Assembly: GCF_014235765.1 (NCBI RefSeq)
Contig: NZ_JACMYH010000001.1
Span: 558,001 to 622,000, forward strand
Direction: 5' to 3'
DNA: 64,000 nt
Source of the DNA: Pseudomonas baltica
GTDB lineage: Bacteria; Pseudomonadota; Gammaproteobacteria; Pseudomonadales; Pseudomonadaceae
Shown: in pieces, positions 57,512 through 64,000 of the stretch
Layout: each line of letters starts with the position of its first letter
How positions within the stretch are numbered: the first letter of the stretch is position 1
Translations under genes and position numbers: made by a program
Notes under the pieces: generated by a model
What the model was told of the DNA's origin: nothing
The model's input: only the letters and a program-made list of their open reading frames with translations
The model's database searches: none

Positions 57512-58873
57512 TCAGGGACGAGCGGCATTGAGCTGCGGTGCATCGTCGACGACCGGGTCGCCGTTCTCTTCGCGCAGTACCACGCGCTTGATCGGGCCGA
57601 CGATCACCAGGTAGCTGAACACCGCTACCAGGGCATTGGCACCGACGTAGACCAGCGCGTACTTGAACGAGCCGGTGGCACTGATGATGTAGCCGATCAC
57701 GATCGGCGTGGTGATGGACGCCACGTTACCGAACATGTTGAACAAGCCGCCGCTGATCCCGGCGATCTGCTTGGGCGAAGTGTCGGACACCACGGCCCAG
57801 CCCAGCGCACCCACGCCCTTGCCGAAGAACGCCAGGGCCATGAACGCCACCACCATCCATTCGGCCTGCACATAGTTGCAGATCACCATGGTGGTCGACA
57901 GCATCAAGCCGCAGACGATCGGCGTCTTGCGCGCGAAGGTGAGGGAATGGCCGCGACGCAGCAGGCTGTCCGAGATGACCCCGCCCAACACGCCACCGAT
58001 GAAGCCGCAGATGGCCGGCAGCGAGGCAATGAAGCCTGCCTTGAGGATGGTCATGCCGCGTTCCTGAACCAGGTACACCGGAAACCAGGTAAGGAAGAAG
58101 TAGGTGATGCCGTTGATGCAGAACTGCCCCAGGTACACACCAAGCATCATGCGCGTGGTCAGCAGTTGGCGAATGTAGTTCCACTTCGGCTTGGACTTGC
58201 CGCCCTTGGCCTGGTCCATGTCCACCAGCCCGCCGTTCTGCTCGATGAACTCCAGCTCTTCGGCACTGACGCTTGGGTGTTCCTTGGGATTGTGGATGTA
58301 CTTGAGCCATACGCCCGAAAAGAGGATGCCCAGGCCGCCCATGACCACGAAGACATGCTCCCAGCCCCAGGAGTGCACGATCCAGCCCATCAGCGGAGCG
58401 AACAGCACGGTGGCGAAGTACTGCGCCGAGTTGAAGATCGCCGACGCCGTGCCGCGCTCGGCGGTCGGGAACCAGGCCGCAACGATGCGTGCGTTACCGG
58501 GAAACGACGGCGCTTCGGCTGCGCCGACCAGAAAGCGCAGCATGAACAGCGCGATCACCGCGTTGGCCATCGGCAGGTAGCCAACGAACCCCTGCATTAC
58601 CGTGAACAGCGACCAAAGGAAAATGCTCCAGGCGTACACCTTCTTCGAGCCGAAGCGGTCGAGCAACCAGCCGCCGGGGATCTGCAGCAGGACGTAAGCC
58701 CAACCGAAAGCGGAAAAGATATAGCCGAGGGTGACGGCGTCGATGCCCAGGTCTTTCTGCAGACTGGCACCGGCGATGGAAATGGTGGCGCGATCCGCGT
58801 AGTTCAGTGTTGTCACCACGAACAACAGGAACAGGATCATGTAGCGCACATGCGTCTTCTTCGTCGCTGGCAT
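57512..58873 (-). CDS. Galactarate/glucarate MFS permease (GudP/GarP-like)
   Basis: A 453-residue transporter of the anion:cation symporter group with 12 helices. It begins TKKTHVRYMILFLLFVVTTL then NYADRATISIAG, the family's characteristic first helix, and has QIPGGWLLDRFGSKKVY after helix 2. Paired with garD and a GntR regulator, it should import galactarate and/or glucarate with protons. ATG 58873 follows GGGAG on the minus strand. A long leader of about 220 bases separates it from the predicted promoter near 59106. Confidence 0.9.
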   Translation of the reverse strand: MPATKKTHVRYMILFLLFVVTTLNYADRATISIAGASLQKDLGIDAVTLGYIFSAFGWAYVLLQIPGGWLLDRFGSKKVYAWSIFLWSLFTVMQGFVGYLPMANAVIALFMLRFLVGAAEAPSFPGNARIVAAWFPTAERGTASAIFNSAQYFATVLFAPLMGWIVHSWGWEHVFVVMGGLGILFSGVWLKYIHNPKEHPSVSAEELEFIEQNGGLVDMDQAKGGKSKPKWNYIRQLLTTRMMLGVYLGQFCINGITYFFLTWFPVYLVQERGMTILKAGFIASLPAICGFIGGVLGGVISDSLLRRGHSLTFARKTPIVCGLMLSTTMVICNYVQAEWMVVAFMALAFFGKGVGALGWAVVSDTSPKQIAGISGGLFNMFGNVASITTPIVIGYIISATGSFKYALVYVGANALVAVFSYLVIVGPIKRVVLREENGDPVVDDAPQLNAARP

Positions 58874-59091
58874 GCGAAGGTACTCCCACGAGTTATTTTT
58901 ATGCGGGTAGAGGGTATGAAGCCGGGTATTTCAGGTGTCGCTGACTCAGCCGGGCTGCGAGCCATGGCCCTGTAGGACGGGGGAAGTCGGACAACAGGGG
59001 GAGGACATCACGTGGATAATCATGGTTGCAGCACCCTGGACGTTGGAATTATTAGGGGGACACCGGTCTGTGCCGATACTGCAGTTACGTT

Positions 59092-59177
59092 ATCGTACAA
59101 CGCTGATTATATCCATACCTCGGAGATGAATTATTTCCAAAGATGTAGCGATGTCGGCGGGAAGTCATCGTACTACG
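59092..59177 (-). promoter_or_regulatory. Predicted promoter with two GntR-type operator copies
   Basis: ATCGTACAACG at 59092-59102 and ATCGTACTACG at 59167-59177 are near-identical sites 75 bases apart. On the minus strand a perfect TATAAT (59111-59106) lies directly upstream of the first site, which would put that site over the transcription start of the permease-garD unit. No clear -35 is seen. The rest of the 326-base gap 58874-59199 shows no gene. Confidence 0.5.
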
Positions 59178-59199
59178 TTGCAGGCGCTGACGTGGAGGG

Positions 59200-59940
59200 T
59201 CAGATGGACAGATCTTCATGCGCCTTGACCACGCGCGCCCGGCTGTTGGCCAGATGGATGCGCATCGCGGCGCGTGCGGCGTCATAGTCACAGCGGGCGA
59301 CCGCTTCGAAGATGTGCGCATGTTCGCGGACCAGCCGTTCGTGTTTCTGCTGGCGGTCCAGACGTGCGATGGCCACGGTGTCCAGGCGTGCACGGGGAAA
59401 CATGCTGGTGCCGAAATGCGTGATGATGTCGGCGAAATAGCGGTTGTTAGAAGCCTGGGCGATCTGCAGGTGGAACTGGAAGTCGGAGACGATGGACCCG
59501 CTGGTGTCGGACGCCTGTTCGAAGCGCTTGAGCGCGTCTTCGATACACGCCAACTGGTCGTCGCTGCGCCGCAGTGCCGCCAACCCCGCCGCTTCGATCT
59601 CGAAACTGATGCGCACATCGAGAATGGCGATAACGTCCTGCAGGGTGACGATAGTGGCCGGGTCCAGGCGCGATACGGTCGAACCCGGGACGTTGAGAAC
59701 GAAGGTGCCGATGCCGCGACGGGTTTCGACGATACCCGACACCTGCAGGCGGGACAGTGCCTCGCGCACGGTAGCCCGGCTTACACCGCCCACCGCCATC
59801 AATTCGAGTTCGGTGGGCAGCTTGTCTCCGGGCTTGACCACACCCTGGCTGATCATCCTGCAGACATCGTCCACCAGGCTCTGGGCCAGGTTGCCCGGCC
59901 TGCGACGCGTGATGTCGGCGGTGACGATGTCGTTGCTCAT
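59200..59940 (-). CDS. GntR family (FCD/FadR-type) transcriptional regulator
   Basis: A 246-residue protein. The winged helix-turn-helix spans about residues 15-80 (LAQSLVDDVCRMISQG, TELELMAVGGVSRATVREAL, and the wing GIVETRRGIGTFV). The C-terminal FCD domain (about 100-235) shows the metal-site pattern with D-x-x-FH (SDFQFHLQIAQAS) and later His residues (REHAHIFEAV). It likely represses the downstream permease and garD, released by galactarate or a product. ATG 59940 (MSNDIVTAD); the frame upstream is open to 60087 but lacks family sequence. Confidence 0.88.
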   Translation of the reverse strand: MSNDIVTADITRRRPGNLAQSLVDDVCRMISQGVVKPGDKLPTELELMAVGGVSRATVREALSRLQVSGIVETRRGIGTFVLNVPGSTVSRLDPATIVTLQDVIAILDVRISFEIEAAGLAALRRSDDQLACIEDALKRFEQASDTSGSIVSDFQFHLQIAQASNNRYFADIITHFGTSMFPRARLDTVAIARLDRQQKHERLVREHAHIFEAVARCDYDAARAAMRIHLANSRARVVKAHEDLSI

Positions 59941-60154
59941 GGCGGCGCGATCATGGCTGGAAAAGGAAAACCGATCATATATCAGCAAGTTGTGTGATGA
60001 CAGCGCGAACATGCCGCCTTTCGAGGTGTTCGCGGTCGGTGGGGCGCCCTTGAAATATACCTTGAGCCCCCCCTTCCCAACCGCCACGGCAGGCCTAGAA
60101 TGGCGGCGTGGTCGCGGTCCCCAATAACGCTGTTGCCCCCCCTCCCGAGCCTAC

Positions 60155-60517
60155 ATGTCCAAAGCCAATCCCTGCCTTGAGTGCGGCGCCTGCTGCGCGC
60201 ATTTCCGTGTGTCCTTCTATTGGGGCGAATGCCAGTCTGCGGGCGGCCTGGTGCCTGACGAGCAGGTCATTCAGGTCACCCACAATCGGGTGGCGATGCT
60301 CGGCACCGACGCCAAGCCCACGCGCTGCGTCGCCCTCGCCGGCGAGGTGGGCAAGGTCGGAATCGGTTGTACGATGTATGCCCAGCGCTCCAGTACCTGC
60401 CGCGAGTTCGATGCTTCCTGGGAACACGGCGAACATAACCCGGCGTGCGACAAGGCGCGTGCGGCTCATGGCTTGCCGCCGCTGCCGGAGCCGGTCATGA
60501 CCCTCCTCGCCAGCTAG
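60155..60517 (+). CDS. YkgJ family Cys-cluster protein
   Basis: A 120-residue cytosolic protein with the zinc- or iron-binding Cys pattern of the YkgJ/UPF0153 family: CLECGACCAHF near residue 7, then a Cys in YWGEC, CVAL, and the closing GCTMYAQRSSTCREF. The tail has one more Cys (NPACDKA). Function unknown in bacteria generally. ATG 60155 follows a weak GAGCC site. The rsb-like operon starts 136 bases downstream on the same strand. Confidence 0.85.
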   Translation: MSKANPCLECGACCAHFRVSFYWGECQSAGGLVPDEQVIQVTHNRVAMLGTDAKPTRCVALAGEVGKVGIGCTMYAQRSSTCREFDASWEHGEHNPACDKARAAHGLPPLPEPVMTLLAS

Positions 60518-60653
60518 CCGATTCAAGCGCTGCGCTCCGAGTCGATGGCGGCCGGATGCCGTGCGCTTTTGGCCATCGACGGGATTCGGCGTTTAGCAGA
60601 TAATCGGCCATCATTACGCTATCTCGCCCCATCTCTGTACCAGGAGTTCTTGC

Positions 60654-61505
60654 ATGGCCGCGCTGAACACGCAAACCGTTGACGCTTTCAAATCCCAGCA
60701 AAATGCCATCGTCGAGCAATGGCTCGCAGGCCTTGAAGCCAGCGGAGCGACGCGCAACATCAAGGAAGCCGACCTCCAGCAGCAGAGCAGCGAGCTGCTC
60801 AGCCAGTTGATCAGCGCCCTGGAAACCAGTCAGACCCACAACATCGCCGGCAGCCAATGGGCCGATGTCCGTCAGGTGCTGGAGAAGCTGTCCCACAGCC
60901 GCGCGCTGCTGGGCCACGACTCGCACCAGACCGCGCACTTCATCTTTGCCCTCAAACGCCCGCTGTTCGCCGTGCTGCAGGCAGCGTACGCCAGCCATCC
61001 GGCCGAGCTTGCCGAGCAGGTGCTGCTGGTCTCGGACCTGCTCGACGGGCTGGGCATGCACACCATCCGCACTTTCCAGAAGTCCCGCGAGATGGTCATC
61101 AAGCGTCAGCAGGAAGAACTGCTCGAACTCTCCACCCCTGTCGTCAAGCTGTGGGAAGGCGTACTGGCCCTGCCGATGATCGGCACGCTGGACTCGCAGC
61201 GTACCCAAGTGGTGATGGAATCGCTGCTGCAGCGCATCGTCGACACCGGCTCGGAAATAGCCATCATCGACATCACCGGGGTGCCGACGGTCGACACCCT
61301 GGTAGCCCAGCATCTGCTCAAGACAGTAACCGCCATTCGCCTGATGGGTGCCGATTGCATCATCAGCGGCGTGCGTCCGCAGATCGCGCAGACCATCGTC
61401 CATCTGGGCCTTGACCTGCAAGGCGTGGTCACCAAGGCCAATCTGGCAGACGCCCTGGCCCTGGCCCTGCGCCGCCTGAACCTGACCGTCAGCAAGGCGG
61501 TTTGA
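60654..61505 (+). CDS. RsbR-like stressosome core protein (sensor plus STAS)
   Basis: A 283-residue protein. The N-terminal helical domain (about 1-150) resembles the non-heme globin-like sensor half of RsbR; a helical linker (REMVIKRQQEELLELSTPVV) leads into a STAS domain (about 160-275). In B. subtilis, RsbR is phosphorylated on two Thr residues by RsbT. Here the first site is kept as Thr215 (GVPTVDT), while the second position, in an IISGVRP loop, is Ser238. ATG 60654 follows AGGAG. First gene of a tight operon with rsbS- and rsbT-like genes. Confidence 0.87.
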   Translation: MAALNTQTVDAFKSQQNAIVEQWLAGLEASGATRNIKEADLQQQSSELLSQLISALETSQTHNIAGSQWADVRQVLEKLSHSRALLGHDSHQTAHFIFALKRPLFAVLQAAYASHPAELAEQVLLVSDLLDGLGMHTIRTFQKSREMVIKRQQEELLELSTPVVKLWEGVLALPMIGTLDSQRTQVVMESLLQRIVDTGSEIAIIDITGVPTVDTLVAQHLLKTVTAIRLMGADCIISGVRPQIAQTIVHLGLDLQGVVTKANLADALALALRRLNLTVSKAV

Positions 61506-61509
61506 GCCC

Positions 61510-61872
61510 ATGGAACGCATCCCTATATTGCAGATGGGCGCGTACCTGCTGGTGACCATCCAGGTCGACATGCACGATCAACTGGCGCTGGCGCTGCAGG
61601 ATGACCTGTCGGAAAAGATCAGCAAGACTTCGGCCCGAGGTGTGTTGATCGATATCTCCGCGCTGGACATGGTCGATTCGTTCATTGGCCGGATGATCGG
61701 CACCATCTCCGGCCTGTCGCGGATCATGGACGCCGAAACCGTGCTGGTCGGCATGCAGCCCGCCGTGGCGATCACGCTGGTCGAGCTGGGCATGAACCTG
61801 CCGGGCGTGAGCACCGCGCTGAACGTGGAGCGCGGCATGCGCCTGCTGCAGGCACGGGTGAACGGCTCATGA
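61510..61872 (+). CDS. RsbS-like stressosome STAS protein
   Basis: A 120-residue single STAS domain. The phospho-acceptor region is DISALDMVDSFIGR with Ser57 matching the RsbS serine phosphorylated by RsbT. The following LVGMQPAVAITLVELGM is typical of RsbS. In the known system RsbS and RsbR form a large icosahedral-like complex that holds RsbT until stress. The gene starts 4 bases after rsbR-like stop and overlaps the rsbT-like start (ATGA). Confidence 0.9.
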   Translation: MERIPILQMGAYLLVTIQVDMHDQLALALQDDLSEKISKTSARGVLIDISALDMVDSFIGRMIGTISGLSRIMDAETVLVGMQPAVAITLVELGMNLPGVSTALNVERGMRLLQARVNGS

Positions 61873-62273
61873 ACGTCGAGAGCAGCGGCAGTCAACCGGT
61901 GCGCCTCGAACAGGACGTGGTGCTGGCCCGCCAGACCGCGCGCAAGCTGGCCCAGGACTGCGGCATGCGCCTGATCGACCTGACCAAACTGGTGACGGCG
62001 GTCAGCGAGCTGGCACGCAACACGGTGGTCTATGGCGGTGGCGGCGACATGGACTGGCAGATTCTCGACGACGGCGTGCGCAAAGGCGTGCGCCTGACGT
62101 TTCGTGACGAAGGCCCGGGCATTCCCGATCTGAAACTAGCGCTGACCGATGGCTGGACCTCGGGCAACGGGCTTGGCCTGGGCCTGACCGGTGCACGCCG
62201 CCTGGTCGAAGAATTCGAATTGGACACTGCGCCTGGCCAGGGCACCCGCGTGACGATCACTCGATGGACCTGA
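61869..62273 (+). CDS. RsbT-like serine/threonine switch kinase
   Basis: A 134-residue GHKL kinase of the anti-sigma-factor type. N-box SELARNTVVYGGGG (47-59), G1 box DEGPGIPD (80-87) and G2 box GNGLGLGLTGARR (99-111) are intact. In stressosomes RsbT phosphorylates RsbR and RsbS and is released to activate a downstream partner, often RsbU or another signalling enzyme. Start overlaps the rsbS-like stop; stop overlaps the next gene by ten bases. Confidence 0.92.
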   Translation: MNVESSGSQPVRLEQDVVLARQTARKLAQDCGMRLIDLTKLVTAVSELARNTVVYGGGGDMDWQILDDGVRKGVRLTFRDEGPGIPDLKLALTDGWTSGNGLGLGLTGARRLVEEFELDTAPGQGTRVTITRWT

Positions 62274-63280
62274 CCTTGCGCAGTGTCATCACCCAGGTGA
62301 TCGCACTGCAGGACCCCAGCCAGGTCGGCGAAGCCCGCCGTGCCGCGCAAAAGATGGCGCAGGCGCAGGGCCTGGACGAAACCGACTGCGGCCGCGTCGC
62401 GCTGCTGGCCACCGAGCTTGCCAGCAATATCCTCAAGCATGCCGGCCACGGCGAGCTGCACCTGCGTGCCCTGCCCCATCCAACTTCACCGGGTGTGGAA
62501 CTGCTGGCACTGGACCGCGGCACCGGTTTCGAGCTGCACGAGTGCATGGCCGACGGCTATTCCACGCGCGGCACTCAAGGCATCGGCCTCGGCGCGCTGG
62601 CGCGGCAATCGGAAGTGTTCGATGCGTACAGCGACGCCCGCGGTTCAGTAGTGCTGGCACGCCTCTACCGCAAGCGCGACAAGCTCGCCGACCTGCGCCT
62701 GGGTGTGACCCAGCGCTCGCTGCACGACGACCCGGCCTGCGGCGATGCCTGGCAGGTAACGTTCGCCGGCGAGGGTATCAGCGCCGTGGTGGTCGATGGT
62801 CTCGGTCATGGCGAAGAGGCCGAAAAGGCCGCACGCGCAGGCTGCCAGGCTTTCGGGCAGGCACCGTTCGCACGGCCCGAACATGTGCTCGACGACATGC
62901 ACCAGGCCATGAACGGCACACGCGGTGGCGCAGTGGCCGTTGCCCAGTTCGAATACCACGCCGGGCAACTGCGTTTCGCCGGCATCGGCAACATCGGCGC
63001 CACGCTGCTATCGCCGGGCAAGAGCCGCGGACTGGCGTCCCATCCGGGCATCGTCGGCGGACAGTTCCGTCGCGCGCAAGCCTTCACGTTCGACGAGGCG
63101 AACGAGCAGTTGCTCGTTCTGTACAGCGACGGGTTGCAGTCGCGCTGGAACATGGCCGACTACCCGGGTCTGGTCCACCTTCACCCCGCCATCATTGCGT
63201 CGGTGCTGTACCGCGACTTCTGTCGCGGCCGCGACGACATCACCGTATTGGTCATCGCTCTGGAGCCACCCCATGTCTGA
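62264..63280 (+). CDS. Anti-sigma-kinase-like / SpoIIE-RsbX-like phosphatase fusion
   Basis: A 338-residue two-domain protein. Residues 1-135 form a second GHKL domain (ATELASNILKHAG N-box, LDRGTGF G1-like, GTQGIGLGALARQ G2). Residues about 145-335 form a PP2C-type phosphatase: GDAWQVTF, VVDGLGHGEEAEKAA (metal Asp), YSDGLQSRW, and GRDDITVLVIAL. This matches RsbX, which removes phosphates from RsbR and RsbS to reset the stressosome. The ATG at 62264 overlaps the rsbT-like gene by 10 bases, and the stop overlaps the next kinase start by eight. Confidence 0.87.
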   Translation: MDLTLRSVITQVIALQDPSQVGEARRAAQKMAQAQGLDETDCGRVALLATELASNILKHAGHGELHLRALPHPTSPGVELLALDRGTGFELHECMADGYSTRGTQGIGLGALARQSEVFDAYSDARGSVVLARLYRKRDKLADLRLGVTQRSLHDDPACGDAWQVTFAGEGISAVVVDGLGHGEEAEKAARAGCQAFGQAPFARPEHVLDDMHQAMNGTRGGAVAVAQFEYHAGQLRFAGIGNIGATLLSPGKSRGLASHPGIVGGQFRRAQAFTFDEANEQLLVLYSDGLQSRWNMADYPGLVHLHPAIIASVLYRDFCRGRDDITVLVIALEPPHV

Positions 63281-64000
63281 ACCCCTCGATCTGGATGCCG
63301 AGGCCAGTGCGGCATTGATCGCTCAACTGCGTGCCGAGGCCCAGGCCTTGCGTGACGAACTGGATGAAACCAACCAGGGCGTGCTGGCACTGTATGGCGA
63401 ACTTGACGGCCAGGCTGAGGAACTGCGCCAGGCTTCGGACCTCAAGAGCCGCTTCCTGTCCTACATGAGCCACGAATTCCGCACCCCGCTGGGCTCGATC
63501 CTGAGCATTACCGGCCTGCTTGCCGATGAACTGGATGGCCCCTTGGCGCCGGAGCAGCAGAAGCAGGTGAGTTTCATCACTCACGCCGCCCAGGAACTCA
63601 GCGACATGGTCGACGACCTGCTCGACCTGGCCAAGATCGAGGCAGGTCGGATCAGCATATCGCCGGCATGGTTCGACATGTTCGATCTGTTCTCGGCGTT
63701 GCGCGGCATGTTCCGGCCGATCGTCAATGCCAGCGCCGTGGACCTCATCTTCGAAGAGCCTGTCGGACTGCCACGCCTCTATACCGATGACAAGAAACTT
63801 GCGCAGATCCTGCGCAACTTCATTTCCAACTCGTTGAAGTTCACCCTCGCAGGCGAGGTGCGGGTGTCGGCCAGGCTCGAATCACCATCGCAGATCCGCT
63901 TCGCCGTGAGCGATACCGGTATCGGCATTCCCGCCGAGCTGCACGGTACGTTGTTCGAGGACTTTGCCCAGATCGATTCGCCGGTGCAGAAACGCCTGCG
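63273..64000 (+). CDS. Sensor histidine kinase (partial, runs past the window)
   Basis: The first 242 residues are present. A coiled-coil N-terminus without membrane segments (about 1-55) leads to HisKA with phospho-acceptor His67 (SYMSHEFRTPLGSI), then a HATPase domain: ILRNFISNSLKFT N-box and VSDTGIGIP G1 box. The G2 box and any receiver lie beyond base 64000. ATG 63273 overlaps the phosphatase stop by eight bases. It is cytosolic and, by position, probably the output partner controlled by the RsbT-like kinase, comparable to two-component outputs in other stressosome loci. Confidence 0.87.
   Translation, partial: MSEPLDLDAEASAALIAQLRAEAQALRDELDETNQGVLALYGELDGQAEELRQASDLKSRFLSYMSHEFRTPLGSILSITGLLADELDGPLAPEQQKQVSFITHAAQELSDMVDDLLDLAKIEAGRISISPAWFDMFDLFSALRGMFRPIVNASAVDLIFEEPVGLPRLYTDDKKLAQILRNFISNSLKFTLAGEVRVSARLESPSQIRFAVSDTGIGIPAELHGTLFEDFAQIDSPVQKRL

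Overview
The window is GC-rich, densely coded bacterial DNA that reads as a fluorescent Pseudomonas, most likely of the P. putida group. The evidence is the gene content: an aerobic cobalamin pathway with CobN plus a ChlI/ChlD-like pair, metH, nfuA, a pyruvate:quinone oxidoreductase, garD with a GudP-like permease, and CbtB/CbtA. REP palindromes built on a TCGCGGCC...CCGCTCCTAC core point the same way. No rRNA, tRNA, insertion sequence, prophage or CRISPR array was found.

Layout. 0-10 kb: end of a class V aminotransferase, a REP element, a Gly/Ser-rich exported protein, a type II dehydroquinase, a small membrane protein, poxB, copC-copD, a molbindin, a secreted protein, an AraC-type regulator, an MscS channel and a Kef-type antiporter. 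10-13.5 kb: a cobalamin riboswitch followed by cbtB, cbtA, cobE, cobM and a second GlxA-type regulator. 13.5-19.4 kb: nfuA, an acyltransferase, metH and a small membrane protein. 19.4-25.2 kb: a sugar-acid catabolism cluster (otnC, otnK, a divergent SAF-domain oxidoreductase, a GntP permease and a DeoR regulator). 25.2-33.8 kb: mostly housekeeping or poorly known genes (uppP, pnuC with a NadR-like kinase, a degenerate sigma-54-type regulator, a DUF421 protein). 33.7-43.6 kb: a cobalt/cobalamin block on the minus strand, made of a btuF-btuC-btuD-like ABC transporter behind one riboswitch and cobW-cobN-chlI-chlD-like behind another. 43.6-53.7 kb: an EmrAB-like efflux pair, a TPR protein, a KaiC-like ATPase with a hybrid histidine kinase, and a UvrD-like helicase. 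53.7-60 kb: a REP array, pgm, and a galactarate/glucarate unit (garD, permease, GntR regulator). 60-64 kb: a YkgJ protein, then a stressosome-type RsbR-RsbS-RsbT-RsbX-like module running into a histidine kinase cut by the window edge.

How the genes work together. Cobalamin is the strongest theme. Three riboswitches appear to control cobalt entry (CbtBA), cobalt insertion (CobW, CobN, ChlI, ChlD-like) and corrinoid uptake (ABC transporter); cobE and cobM add pathway steps, and metH consumes the cofactor. The sugar-acid genes form two separate modules, each with its own permease and regulator. The most interesting signals are the stressosome-like operon, a sigma-54-type activator without a recognisable GAFTGA loop and with an altered Walker B, an OtnC-like protein missing expected active-site residues beside an unassigned oxidoreductase, and the KaiC-kinase pair whose kinase starts with a receiver-like domain lacking its phosphorylation residues.
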